Source: Selaginella moellendorffii
Taxonomy: Eukaryota > Streptophyta > Lycopodiopsida > Selaginellales > Selaginellaceae
DNA length: 64,000 nucleotides
Direction: 5' to 3'
NCBI RefSeq assembly: GCF_000143415.4
Contig: NW_003314384.1
Location: 125,554-189,553, forward strand
The position numbers and the translations under genes are program-made. Positions 20,270 through 32,717 of the stretch are shown here, piece after piece (within the stretch, counting starts at the first letter, position 1; every line of letters begins with the position of its first letter). The notes beneath the pieces were generated by a model. It was not told the DNA's origin and did not search any database. It saw only the letters and a program-made list of their open reading frames with translations.

Positions 20270-22227
20270 ATGGATGCCGCAGCCCTCTATGCCGGGACGG
20301 TTCTTCTTCGTAAGACATTCGAGGCGCTCGCGCAGCGCTCCGTCACGTCACTCTTCACGCGGCTGCATTCCAGATTCAGTGGGCAGCATCGGGTTCGTGT
20401 TTCCTTTTATTTTCATCAATCAATGACAAGTTTATTCCCTACAGATTGAGCTCTTGCAAAAGGAGCTGGAATCCAGACTTCAGGTACGTTTAGCAAGCTA
20501 CACTAGCAAGCTAGCAGTTTTTTGGAGCCACCCATCTGATTTAAGTTGGTTTTTGTGACGCAGGTTCTCAGCCTTCCCGTGGATATGTGTGTGCAATACG
20601 TGCTCCATGGAAACACGGTTCTACAGGTCAGTGTTTAATATTCTTTCACTGTTTCCAGATGTTTTTCTGATTCATGCAGGGCGCTTTGGACATGATATTG
20701 CGTGTGATCAATGACATTGTGAGATTCCAAGAAGAACTTGAATCTCAAGTTTATAATGAGGTGTGTTTTTTTCTCTACAAGAAAATTGCTGTGACCCAAT
20801 CTTCCAGGACGTCGTCAAAACCTCTCCATCCGAGGCAGAGAACAGGCTACAAGGTTTTCTCACAAGGTATTGCCTTTTGAGACTCTTCTTTTGCTTAAAA
20901 TTGTGGAGCTGCAGACTGGATGCCATCTTGCCGTACATGGCGATGGCTATGAACGCTGTCTCGTTGCTAAAGTCAGAAGAGGATGGAATTTCTCCAGCAC
21001 GTTTGATGGACGCCAGCTATTTGGTTGTTTTTTATTTTTATGCTCACTCTTTTCTCACTAGCAACGTTTTTTCTCGCAGATTCGGGGTGCTGAAATTGGG
21101 AATGCTGTTCTGAGTTTCCGAGTGAAGCTTTATGAATATGAAACTCGATTAACGCTCCCTCGCTGGCAAGAAAAAATTCCGCACTGCACTTTGACACTCA
21201 GAAAATTGGTGCCTTTACCGGACGCAGAAGCCGAGTTTCTCGTTGAGATTGATAATTCGGTTCGTCAATTTCTCAGTTTTCTTTTTTCGTGGTTTTGAGC
21301 TATTGTCTGCATTTTCATATCCAGGATGAAGATCACAATGAGAATAACCACCAGCATATATCGATACCTCTTTCAAATGTGGCTGCCATTGGTAATCATA
21401 AACTTGAGCAGCTGTGTTTGAATAATTTTCTTCTGTTGATATAGGTTCTTCCACTTTGCATGTTCTTGGGCTTGGACAACATGAGTTAGAGGCCGTCCTT
21501 CTCATTGACGTATATGCTACTTCCGGTCTTATTTGCTTTTCAAAAACTTGGATTTGGTCTAGCTCTGACCCAGGTCTTTGTGTCCAGATAATTCGCCCGA
21601 ACCTCTAGAATCTCCAGCAGGGGTGAGAATGAAAGAACTTGATGTGAAGCTAGTAATTTTCCTGTCAGGATCGACCTCAAGTCACAAGGATTGTTCACTA
21701 TGCATTGCAATGCATGGATGGGGATGATGGTGGTGACAACGACAGTGCGTCGTCGAGTACCCAAAGCAGTGAAGCCTTGGGCCTGGAAGATCATGTTGGA
21801 GCAAGAACAGCAAAGCTTGGAGTTCTAGAGGTGGGATTATGTTACATTTTCCTTTCTTCTTACCCCCTTTCCCTTGCAGTACGTCCTAAGGTTGTGCATT
21901 CTCCAAATCCGCGAGGAGAAGGATCATTGGCTCGTCCCAGACGAGCGGATAAGAATGTTTTTCGCTGATCCCAGGTTTAGTTTGTCTGATGCTTCCTTCT
22001 CATAATCCTTGAAGCGCATGCGTCGTCTACACAGATTCAACAGCGAGCCTGTGAGAAACACATCCAAGCCTCACAGACCACCGGGAAGTGGCAACTTAAC
22101 GCCCAGAAACTCAACACCTCTGAGCGGGACAAAATCGTTGATAAGAACTCCCACGACTCGAGGAAGCCGGAGAACAGTCACGGACATGTTTTACGAGCTC
22201 AACCTGGACCACCCCGCTCCTCAGTAA
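20270..22227 (+). CDS. multi-exon gene of unknown function
   Basis: About twelve short exons can be chained with GT-AG borders and continuous phase from ATG 20270 (MDAAALYAGTVLLRKTFEAL) to TAA at 22225-22227. Recognisable exons read IELLQKELESRLQ, VLSLPVDMCVQYVLHGNTV, GALDMILRVINDIVRFQEE, then LDAILPYMAMAMNAVSLL, IRGAEIGNAVLSFRVKLYEY, TLTLRKLVPLPDAEAEFLV, VLRLCILQIREEKDHWLVP and a basic Ser/Pro/Thr-rich C-terminus ending MFYELNLDHPAPQ. There are no TM segments and no domain I can name. A broken genomic copy of exons 6-7 with their intron lies at 33640-33895. Confidence 0.65.
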
Positions 22228-23469
22228 ATCGACGTTCTTAAATTTCACAAGGAACCAACACTATGTTTTAGAATGACAAAACTAGTTTGTCTACAGCAGG
22301 AGGTTTAAGGAGATTGATGATTCCAAAAACCGGACCCATGTCTGGTAATTGAAAGCCCAAATATAAGCTCAAGCATCTTCTTACGATAAAGGTGGCAGGG
22401 CTGTTACTAAGATTCGTACACTTAAATTTTTTCAGGTGAATAGGGTTTTGGCGCACCATCACGGAGCGAGATAGTGAGGTGAGCAACATGTTCGTCCGCT
22501 GCTTGCCTGCCCACTCCAGGAAGAAGAAGAAGACCACTGAAATTGAGGATTCAGAGGTGTCGGTGATCGTCAAATTACAAGCTGTGTCCAGGTTTGAAGA
22601 GCCTCTTGTTGCTTCGTGACCAGCCAAGCAAGAAGGAAGAAGCAGTGCTTCCTGGGTGAAAGGGATCCCTGGCTGCCAAGATCAGCCAAGCAAGAAGGAA
22701 GGACCACGAGTCGTGGTTACATAATGACGGCAGAAGAAGTCTAGTATAATCATGATCGCCCAAGCAACAAGGATGAAGTTCTATGAAAAATCACAGTGCC
22801 AATCTAGCAGCAGAATTTTCTAGTGGCAGGAGAAGTGAAGAACATACCAAGAGATCCTACTTATGGCACTCATGTCTAGAGACTCAGTTGGTGCAAAAAG
22901 TTGTGAAGTTTGCAGAAGTCAAAGAGGGATGTAAGGTGTTTTTAAATCCACTTTTATTTGAATTGCAAATCCAACTAACACAGCTAGAAGTGGACTTTGA
23001 GATAGATCTTATGTGTGACCTCTACATGCTTCACGAAGCAGTGTTCAAGAAGAATCGGAACCGAGAGTTTCCCGGACAACAACAGCGGAGTGAGTCCTCG
23101 CTGCTTCTGCCTCTGCCGCTGCTAAGCTAATTGCGGATCTGGACCACAAGCCATGAGGAAAAGTGTGCTTCCCACCTGACCAAGGTTCGTGACATACTTA
23201 CACTTTCCTTTACAGTTGGCTAAGAAGCAATAACAGGTAACAGATGTAGAGAAGAGACCCAAAATACAGACAGGATTTCTTTTGAAGAGGAGCAGCTTCA
23301 CAAGACAAGAAAGAGAGGTTGAAGGCAATTTTACAAGAATGCTGGGTGAGCATGAACAAAAACAATGCTGGAGAAACACATGACAGATGTGGTCAAACTT
23401 AGATCAAGCCTAGAAATGGACAGGGAATGTCAAGCATGACAACAAGGGAAGAACACCAACACTAGATAA

Positions 23470-23770
23470 GCTGCGGACATTTATGAGCACAAAGAAGAAA
23501 AGAACTAAGTGGCAAAAGAGCCAAGAAGAAACATGGACGAAGGCTAGACATCTATGTAAATGGGGAGAAAAGACACTGTCGAAAGTAGAGTGGGGGAGAA
23601 GCTGCGGACATGTATGAGCAAGTCAAGCAAAAAAAAAAAGAAAAACTGAATGGCAAAAAAACAAAAGCTATGGAGGGACAATTACTGGACAAGCTACAGA
23701 CATTTATGAGCATGAAGAAGGAAAGAACTGAGTGGCAAAAGAGCCAGGAAAGGACAAAACATGGACGAAT
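23470..23770 (+). repeat. three degenerate direct repeats of about 100-120 bp
   Basis: Units begin near 23468, 23600 and 23690 with variants of AAGCTGCGGACATTTATGAG, followed by AAGAA-rich sequence and variants of GTGGCAAAAGAGCCA, and most continue to a CATGGACGA motif. The middle unit is diverged. Origin unknown. Confidence 0.55.
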
Positions 23771-24324
23771 TGTAGATATAGACTGCCAGCTAGGATGGTG
23801 GATACTCAAAGTTTACTTTGTCACAGTACAAACGAATATTCACCCGTTCTGCTGTAAGTTCTGAACAAATCATGAAACTCTGTTTTGATCGCATGGAGTC
23901 AGTCATAAAAAAAACCAACAAGCTCTCACCTTTCACTCACTGGAAGTATGAAAGCAACACTCTTTTTATCTCAACCCTCAAGACAGAGGAAACATTCCAA
24001 AGCCAACACCTCGCTTCTAGAAGCAGTCCAGAAAAAAGTGATGGGACAAGAGAGAAAGCAAATCGAAGAGAGCTAGAGAACATACGAGGGAGCGACTTGA
24101 TCTCATTCCCAGTGGCCAAGTCCACCACCGCACCATCGATGTCGATTGTGTAGCCGCTCCCGAGAACCCAGCACGGTAGTCGCATAACCCCCAACTCGCT
24201 TCATCGTGCCCAAGTTGCTGCAAGCGACGAACACGCCCTTAACGGGCTGTGGCTCGCCCGTTAACTTGATCCAGCTGTTGGTAGCCGTCGGATTGAGTCA
24301 GGTTCTCTGTGAGAATTTTACTGT

Positions 24325-24415
24325 TGTTAACCACATTCTGGAGAACGTGGCTGACAGCTACCAGGTTCTGGAGAACCCAGCTGCCAGCCGCCAGGTTCTG
24401 GAGAATCCTCTCATC
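24325..24415 (+). repeat. short tandem repeat, about 30-bp unit, three copies
   Basis: Three successive units centred on the core TTCTGGAGAA, the last two with CCAGGTTCTGGAGAA, alternating with GCTGACAGC / GCTGCCAGC. It may encode nothing; surrounding sequence resembles decayed retroelement DNA. Confidence 0.6.
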
Positions 24416-24645
24416 CTCTAATAACGCTATTCCACGTGTCCATTAACAGTCTTGCCACAGCCCATTAAGGCCGTTCCTGGGCACGGCCTCCCTTGTTCCC
24501 TCCAGAACACGCTCGAATGCCCGGCTCGCCCATTCTGGGCGGGAACGTGCTTGCCCTACCCGGGAACTGCCTCATCAGAGTTACCTTGTCGGGAACCAGC
24601 CCCTAGAGCTCCATTCTGTGGCAAACGCTTTAGATAAAGATGCTA

Positions 24646-26545
24646 CCATGGTCGACCAAGTTCTTGAAGAGATTGGTTGCCTCGTCTAGCCTAAACCGTC
24701 TTCCAAGTGCTGTAAGTTCGTGAGGGCCGCCCAGTCCGACTGCGTCTGTCCCAAGATCACCGGAGATGCCGTGGTAAGAGAAAGTTAGGACCATGGTAAC
24801 CACGTCATGCTGGGCTGCCTTGTTGAAGGTTTGTTTGGCCTTGTCCTGAGCGTAGGCCATGAGCATGCACTTCGAATGAGGCATCTCATCAAACAACTGC
24901 TTCAATTCGATGAGCTTTCCATTCGTGCAACAACTTAGTAACAGGTCGGTGTAAGCCACGGCACTTCTTCCCAGCATTCTTTCAAAGAGAAGGTTCGCTG
25001 TCTCAAAAAGCCCACTTAAGGCATAAGCTTGTACAATAGCATTCCACGAGCAGAGATTTCTGTGGGGAGTATTCCTAAAGACAAATGATGCCAAGACTAA
25101 GTCTTCCTTTTGTGAGTACGCGCCTATAAGTGTGTTCCAAGCACTGGAATCTTCGGTGTAAAAGCTCTGTAACATGTGTTTCTCATCTTCTAGATACCCA
25201 TTTTAAAGGGCATATGCAGAGCCCAAAGAACCCCAAGATTAAGAATCTATACAAGGCATTCTAGAAAAGATATCTAGAGCTTGTGATAACAAACCGTTGC
25301 TACCAAAACTAACAAGCATTATATTGCAAGAGATTAGATTTATTGAAGGCATCAAAGCAAACATCACTACTGCCTGCTCCATATGCCCATTCTGGGCATG
25401 TCCAGCTATCAAAAAAGTCCACGTCAGATCGTTTCTATCGCAGGAGTGATCGAACAAAGCTTGGGCAGTGTGTTGCTGGCCGACTTGTGAGTTGCCATTT
25501 ATCACAGCGTTCCATGACACAGTGCTCTTCTCGGGGATGAAATGGAGCGCTCGCATCGCATGGTTGGGGCAAATCCGGAGACAATAGTAGTGAAGGAGAA
25601 GATGCTCCAGCATGGCATTCTCTCGAAACTCTCCCGCGAATCGCCCTGGGAGGAATCCCATCGATTCCAACAACACAATGTGTGAAGTCCTTGTGTGGCA
25701 TCCCCTGGAAAAAGAAGACCATGTAGGCCATGGTTGGTCCCGGCTGCGTTTGGCCGAAATCCCGACCGCCGCCAAATGCAGTCGGCCAAACGCGGTTGGA
25801 CAGCTCTGTTCGGTGATTCCATTCGGCAAAAAAAATGGTGATCGCGCTAGATTTCTGATGTGATGCGGCTATTGCCATCGCCACTGCATCTCCACTGCTT
25901 TGCTGTTCTCCTATTGCTATGGAGAGATTCCACAAATGCCCAGCCTAGCAAGCCTACATAGAATTTGACGAAGAGGGCTATAGCCTATAGGAGCTGTGTG
26001 CGTACCGAGCTCTACAGGGCAACACTCTCCAGCCTCTGCTTTCGATTGAGCGCAGAGCAACTCACTGAGGCCTCGCAAATCAAATCACCCAGTCCACGAC
26101 ACTTGAAATTTTTGCCCTAAAATGGAAATTCTAATTCTTTGGTTTGGTTTGGTTTGGTTTAATGCTTTGGTTTGTGGTTTTACTAAAAACAAATTTTTTT
26201 TATCAAAAAAATTTTGTGAACCGTTCGGCTGTTCGGCATTTTCACAGCCGGTCAATAACCACGGTCGGGCGGTCGGGCGGTCGGGCGGTGGACATTCGGA
26301 ACGGTCAGGACCAACCATGGTGCAGGCTTTGAATTGTGCTGCCTCGGAGGATGTTGGAGGAGAAGACATTGGGGTTTGGATTTGCAGTGTAGGTGGCCTT
26401 GGCATCACCCAAGCTCCCACATTTGCCATATATGTAAGCGATCATGTTGGAGAGGTACAGGATCTGTGCATGGATCCTCCAAATCTCTGGCCTCGCAGCC
26501 CTTGCATGTTGTCCATGTGGACAGTCAGATGAACTCCAAATCTTC
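24646..26545 (-). pseudogene. PPR pseudogene, inverted paralogue of the gene at 45757-47538
   Basis: On the minus strand, scattered frames match the intact PPR gene piece by piece: STVSWNAVINGNSQVGQQHT, then NDLTWTFLIAGHAQNGHMEQ, then INLISCNIMLVSFGSNGLL (25820-25240), and SAWNTLIGAYSQKEDLVLAS, RNLCSWNAIVQAYALSGLFE, AQHDVVTMV (25175-24640). The copy is cut by stops, frameshifts, a mutated start region and a 590-bp insertion (25728-26320). It ends at the point matching about 47100 of the intact gene, so the last about 145 codons are gone. Similarity extends past the coding start to about 26630, i.e. into the upstream region of the intact copy. Confidence 0.85.
25728..26320. mobile_element. MITE-like insertion with 13-bp terminal inverted repeats
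   Basis: Present in the PPR pseudogene but absent from the intact paralogue at the corresponding place. Ends are CCATGGTTGGTCC (25728-25740) and its exact reverse complement GGACCAACCATGG (26308-26320). The interior has CGGTCGGG tandem units near 26262-26290, a GGTTT run near 26141-26160 and no coding capacity. I could not define a target-site duplication, so the superfamily is open. Confidence 0.6.
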
Positions 26546-27580
26546 CTTTGGGTGTTGACACTATATTTTATTATCTCCCAATGTTCATAGCTTTGTGGTT
26601 ATAGTATGCACATTATATTGTTCTATTGTGTAGGGTTATTGGGTTCAATTCCCAATCTGCCTCATCTTTTCAAGTCATCCTTTCAAGTAGGGATAGTACA
26701 ATCCTAGAGTTGCCCTTTAAACATGAACAATGTTTTATAATTTTCCTTTTTTTAACACTATACAATTTATTAGTGAGAGTGGCTCCCTTTCACAATCACA
26801 CTAAAGATTAATTGTGTTGAGTTTCTAGGTGTTAAGTTGGATGGATATACCATTTTATTATTTTCCTTTTTTTAACACTGTACAATTTACTAAAGATTAA
26901 CTGTGTTAAGTTGATACTAGATTATAGTAAAGAAGCAAAACCAAACTTGTAATTAGTGGAATTCATTCTAATAGACTTGTCTTGGAAGTGGCATTGATAT
27001 TTCTAGTGAATTTGGAGAAGGCACACTTACTGTAAAGGGGTAAAGTGAACAAAACAACTACTTTGCATCCTCAGTCATCCTGTCCATGCATTGCAATGCA
27101 TGGTGAATTATTGGTGGATCTTGATTCTTGACAAAAAAGGACACAAAGAATTGAAATAGATTTCGAGTGAAAGCTTTTTAAAAGCAAACAAACCAAATAT
27201 AGCCTAATAGTATGTTGTCAGTCCAAAATGAAAGTTGATAGGAAAAAGTTATTCATCCATAATTTAGTCTCTCTAAGCCTAATACTTGATTTAGAGTTTA
27301 AAGTAATATTTGTTTCATCCAATGAGTTTGCCTAATGTTCAATTCCTTCTGTGTGAAAAAATATATGAGTGGTTTGTGATCTGTCAACACCATGAACACT
27401 ACATCATAAAAGTAGTGCTACCACATCCATAAAGCATGAACAATAGAAAATAACTCTTGGTCATATGTGGAATAGTGTTGCTCCGAGGGATTCAAAGTTT
27501 GACTCTCATATGCAATAGGCTGTCCCTCTTGCATGAGAACTCCTCCCAATGCATAATTACTTGTATCATATGTCACTTTA

Positions 27581-28747
27581 TGTAGCGCATGTGGTTTTGA
27601 CCCTTTATCCTATGGTGATTTACCATAGGATAACACCACGAAGCGGAACATAAACCCTCTTTGTGCCACGTGATAGATGCCACGTGTCACATACCATGTG
27701 TTCATGCCATGTGTCCATAGGAACCCGAGGTTCAAGGCCTTGGGCCACTGAACGAAGGAACGGTGCCAAACTCCCAAGTGTGATGCCAAGGAGTGATGGA
27801 ACCGGACCACGGAGCAACTCCCGAGCATATAGCCCAAGGAGTGAAGGGACAGGAGCCCGGAGCGACTTGGAACAGTCCTGGAGCAACCAGCATCCCAATG
27901 CCAGGACCAACACGCAAAACGGAGCCAAACGGAGTCTGGTGCTATTTCGGCATACCGGTGGCCTAACGTGAGGATATGGGTACTCCACCAGCTAGCATGG
28001 AATGGAACTTGGGCTTAGACCCAAGTCGGACGCAGAACAAGGATAGACACGCAAGCGGGAGCTAGACTATGCCTCAGGTTGGTCGGCCATGTCCGACCTA
28101 CCCTCTATCCCTACTATACATTTGGAACCCCCCACAACCCCCCCGGCCCCTTTCCCCCCCCCCCCCCCCCTTGAGGAACACACGCTTTGGGCTTTCACCC
28201 CAAGCCTCCCTTAGTATCAGGAGTTAGTCTCTGGGACAAGCTTGAAATTTACTAAATATGGAATGTCCCTACATTGTGAATTTGGACATGGGACGAACAC
28301 CATTGTGTTCAGACCAATCTCTACATTTCGTAGATATGCCAAATGAACAAATCTGGACACTTTCCATAAATAGCATTTGGGACCGAAATGAGACTAACAC
28401 AAAGGGCATGATAGCGAGGGTGTTTGGCAGACACGGTAAGCTATCATGTAGCGATATTGAGGGACCAATCTCAATATCGCGGGGGTTCTTGATACTAGCA
28501 AGTGCAAGCCAATGACTCAAGTTTCTCAAACCAAGCCGAGTATGCTCAGCAAGAAACACATAGGGTTCCTACCTTATGTTTATCTAATCTAAGTGCATGG
28601 TCATTGACCAGTTTCTCAACTAGCTCAAGTGGGAACTGATAACGGGTCCAGCAATACCGACCTCTTGCTATCGTGGCAGTAAGGTAAGAGTGTCCATAAG
28701 GACTGGCCGACAGGTAACTTTCGATACCCGAAGTCACATTCGCGACA
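27581..28747. mobile_element. solo LTR, family A copy 1 (1167 bp)
   Basis: Begins TGTAGCGCATG and ends CGCGACA (TG...CA) and is flanked on both sides by CTTTA (27576-27580 and 28748-28752), a perfect 5-bp target duplication. It sits inside the gypsy pol gene; joining the flanks restores continuity between RT and RNase H. It contains a long C-run near 28154-28171. A second, disrupted copy is at 36211-44861. Confidence 0.9.
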
Positions 28748-29806
28748 CTTTATAATGTTTTGATGGATTAGCAATGTAAAGCACTAAAACCTCGCTTAAC
28801 AATCATTTCAATGCTACAAAACTCTCCTCTTGTGGCTTCTTCCACTCGAATGGTATGCTCTTGCATAACAATCATGTCAAAGGAATAACCACTTCCACGA
28901 TAGTAACTAGCTATACTAAGGAAACTATGTAACTTGACCATTATCCTTGGTGTAGGTTAATTCTCCACCATAACCACCTTCTTTGGATTTGTCTTGACAC
29001 CTTTAGAAGTTACAATATAACTTAGATATTCCACCTTTGACTTTGCAAACTCACATTTGCTCTTCTTCATATAAAATTTGCTCTCACAGAATAACAAAAG
29101 AACTTTGCACAAATGCACCTAGTGCTCCTCCATATTCTTGCTGAAAACAAGAATATCGTTCAAGAAAATCTCCACAAAATCATGAAGATAATGCCTAAAT
29201 AACTCCATCATCAACTAAGTAAATGTGGCTAGTGCATTTGTCAAACCAAACAACATAACTATAAACTCAAAATGCCCAAAACTTGTATTAAATGCCGTTT
29301 TGGAAATAAATGCATCATCCATTGCAATATGATGATATCCACTCCTCATATTAATCTTGGTAAACACTCATGTTTCACCAAGTTTGTCTAAGATATCATT
29401 CACATGCGGTATCGGCATTTTATCCTTCATTGTCTTTTTGTTCAAAGCACGGTAGTCAATGCACATTTGTATTGAACTATTCTTCTTCTTCACAAGCACA
29501 CCAAATAGAGACTTATTTTGCTGAATAAATCTAAACTCAAGTAACTCCTTGACTTGTTATTGAACTTCTTACTCCTCTACATAACTTAATTGAAATAAAC
29601 ACCGGTAAATTGGCCGCATCCCCGGCTCCAACATAATAGCAAACAGTAAGTAACTCAAAAGTGTTTTTCCATTACAACAAGCCCATTTCAAAAATGTAGT
29701 AAAGAGCATAACAACTAAAGGTTAAATGCCCTCTCCAAACCACATATCTTTAATGTCACCGTACTCCAATGAGACACATTTAATACTCCATTTTATCTCT
29801 GGATCC

Positions 29807-32717
29807 CATAGCTTCAAAACACGAACACGGCATTCAATTTTTTGAACACGAACACGGAACACGGAAATGAACACGGATAAACACGGGTGAAAACATGAAT
29901 ATTCTCTAGAATATTCTACTTATCACTCCATCTCATCTAGAAGCTCCTCATTAGCAGGATCATCATCTTCGTCTTCATCCTCTTCTTCCATAGCTTCAAT
30001 ATCAACATCAGTAATTTGAGGAATACTTCCTGTCTGGCTCAATCCCACAAACTTGTCATAGGAAGTGTGGCTCCCTATCAACTTGGTATTATTGGCCACA
30101 AATACAAAGTCTGCAATCCAGCTCACTACTAAGCAATTCCTCTTCTTTGAAGTGATGTGCCCAAAAATGCTGAATAGTCGCTCCACAGATGAGGAAGAAC
30201 TTGCCTGACTAAGCACTCGAATTGCCAACCTCTGCAAATCTGGACCTGAGTAGCCATTGTCCTCCCACCACTGCACAGAACCCTTTGTTGTACGATCCAT
30301 CTGAGAGTCCCCGGTGCCAAAACTACCCTCCAAGTTCCTGTATTGGCAAAGCTGATTTTTTATAGTTGACCTTTGTTGATAGTTAGGGAACTGGATCTCC
30401 AAGTACATGTTCCAATCTTTGGAAACTTCTCTGGATTTTTCCTGTCCTCGCCCCTGAAACTTTGGATCAAGCATGTATGCCACGGAGTGAAAGGTGCTAT
30501 GATAAGCCCACCACCTATTTGAAATCAGTTGGTTTAGCTCCTCATACCTAAGATTGTTCTCCTCTTGTTGACGGATGTTCTCGCTCATCTGATCCATCCC
30601 CTCGTAGACCTTCTCAATCACAGGCACGTCTCCGTCAACCATCTGTAGCAAATACATCACCCTCCTTGAAACACCCAGCATGTGGTTAACCTCGTTCCAG
30701 TATATATTGTTGAACACAATTCCTCGGCATGCTATTCCAGAATCTATCCTTGACTCTAGCCTTGCATTGTAAGCATCGCTCACAAACATTTGTTGTAGCT
30801 TTGGCCTCAGCTCCACCAATCTCTCCATCATAAGAAAGTTGAAGGCGAATCGTGTTTCGCTGAACTTCAACACTTGTCGTGAAGAGAAGGATGCCAAAAT
30901 CGCTACTAGATGCGAATGGTTCCGGAGGAAGCCAACCAGAGTCTTTCCCTTATCTAGCAGCCCAACCATCCATGGTAGTTTTGCGAAATCCTTGAGAATG
31001 TTATTCAAACAATGAGCTAAGCATGGAGCCCACATAATCCTTGGCTTCCTCGCCTCTAGAAGCCTAGCAGCAGCCTTGTTTGAAGCCTTACCATCCGTGA
31101 CAATAAGAACAACATTCTCCTCTCCAACAATCTTGATACCTCGCTCCCATGTCGCAAAAACGTTATCAGCTGTCTTCCCACTAGAAGATATATCAATGGC
31201 CTCGAGAAAAGTCGACTGTCCTCTGCTGTATGCAACAAGCCCCATGATATGTCAATTTCTTGTGTCATTCCATGCATCAGCAACAAGAGTAACCCCACAA
31301 TTCTTCCAACGTGCCTTCACCTTGGCAAGTTGAACTTCAAGATTGGCTTTCTCCACTTGCAACAATTGCTCTCGCAATGCTGTCTCTGTTGGAAGATCGT
31401 AGGGAATTCCATGCCTTGCAATCTGCTGCACCATCTCCTTGAAATGGTGAGAACGAGCTTTCACAAATGGTATGTGCTCGTTCCAGAAAAATCATCCTAT
31501 AGCCATATCCACTACTTCCTTCCTTTTTGGATCAAAAGAATCTTGGATTCCCTGCTGTCGTTGCGAAAAAAACCTGGAAATTCCTTCTACAGAATTGCCA
31601 CCTAGTGTAGAACTCTAGGAAGCAATAAAACTCTCTCCTCCAGTGCTTTGGATGCCTTCGACACGTGTAGAAACTGCTCGTTTCTTGCTTTGGTGTTTTC
31701 CAGCCAAAACCTGGCCGTCGATGGTTTTAGCCATCTCCCTAAGCTGTTGTCTCTTCTCTGCTGAGATGACATCACAACTTAAGATTTCATGACCAGCTTC
31801 CCCTGTGAGATGTCCCCTCACACGATCCACACCTGAAACTTTGCCTCTCAACGAACACCACTTGCAAGACCAGCGTCGATGCCCACTACGGCAGTTTGTT
31901 TGATCACCAAGGATCACTTCTTCCCACCAAACAGATGATGGATGTCGCCCTGTTGAAGTCCTCCTACTCTGGCTCCCAGATGCCATCACTCAGCTCAACC
32001 TCTAAAATCCTGCACCTGCTTCTACTCCAATCCACAATCACTCAGTCCAACCTCTAAAATCCCACACCCTACTGCTGCTCCAATCCACAATTGCTCAGCC
32101 TCTAAAATCCCACACCCTGCTCTTGTTCCAATCCACAATTGGTCATGCCCTCTGCCTAAAAAATTTTTGAAAAACTCAAAATTTTAGAATCACGCCATCA
32201 ATAACACAATTGCAACGCCAAGCAACTAAGAATCACAGCAATCTACAAAGATGCAGTGCCAAGTAGCTAAGAATTATGGCAGAAGCAATCCAAGGAGAAA
32301 ATTTGGGAGAGAAAATCTACAAAACTGGAGACAATGATCAAGAATTTTTTGCAGCGAAATCAGACGTGGCTGAGCGCCATTCCTCCCACTCCAGCACTAG
32401 AATCCTAGAGAGGGCATTCCCAGCCCAAGAAAATTGCCATAGATTGCTGGAAAAACCTTTTGATTGATTGCAGGAATTTTTGATTGATCTCAAGACAAGA
32501 AAACATCAAAGTGCAAAATGCTCACGTGAACCACGTGAGCTATTGTTTTAGAACACGGAGTGGTCACACGGTATTTGACCATGTTTCAACCGTGTTTGGA
32601 GCCGTGTTTTGGAGCATTGACCGAGTCAATGAACACGGCCCGTGTTAACACGGCTGGGGGCCGTGTTCGTGTCACCACGCCAACACGCCATGGTGCACAG
32701 CGTGTTTTGAAGCACTG
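29807..32717 (-). mobile_element. hAT-superfamily DNA transposon (2.9 kb)
   Basis: Terminal inverted repeats share GCTTCAAAACACG; the left end starts CATAG and the right end finishes CACTG, a hAT-like terminus. Both sides carry the perfect 8-bp target duplication CTGGATCC (29799-29806 and 32718-32725). Subterminal regions are full of AACACG/CGTGTT motifs, typical transposase-binding arrays. The single encoded product is a hAT transposase with three nonsense codons (see 29923-31986). Confidence 0.95.
29923..31986 (-). pseudogene. hAT transposase with BED finger, three in-frame stops
   Basis: One frame runs from about 31986 to 29923. The N-terminus has a BED-type zinc finger (WSCKWCSLRGKVSGVDRVRGH). 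The middle has a DUF659/hAT core (VTLVADAWND, then VVLIVTDGKASNKAAARLLE, IMWAPCLAHCLNNILKDF). The C-terminus has the hAT dimerisation segment (RVLSQASSSSSVERLFSIFG) and a Glu/Asp-rich tail. Stops interrupt it near 31615 (TAG), near 31500 (TGA) and at about 31246 (TGA), each explicable by one C-to-T change (CAG or CGA codons). Otherwise the frame is continuous over about 2 kb, which indicates recent decay. The element is non-autonomous as it stands. Confidence 0.88.

Larger units (their letters stand above)
22228..24645. other. gene-poor, repeat-bearing DNA
   Basis: No gene is supported. A 115-codon plus-strand frame at 22783-23130 has no recognised domain. AAG-rich low complexity, degenerate direct repeats (23470-23770) and a short tandem array (24325-24415) suggest decayed mobile sequence. 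Two copies of the string CCAAGCAAGAAGGAAG lie at about 22623 and 22685. Confidence 0.4.

Noticed and set aside
22783-23130. 115-codon ORF as a candidate gene
   Set aside because: No domain, unusual composition, and it sits in repeat-bearing DNA without splice or start evidence.
26570-26670. tRNA-like stretch with GGGTTCAATTCCC
   Set aside because: The T-arm is good but no matching acceptor stem exists, and much of the region is simply the upstream flank shared with the PPR gene at 45.6 kb.
28141-28172. C-rich tract as a possible structural or regulatory signal
   Set aside because: It lies inside a solo LTR and is best explained as homopolymer expansion; a G-quadruplex on the other strand is possible but unsupported.
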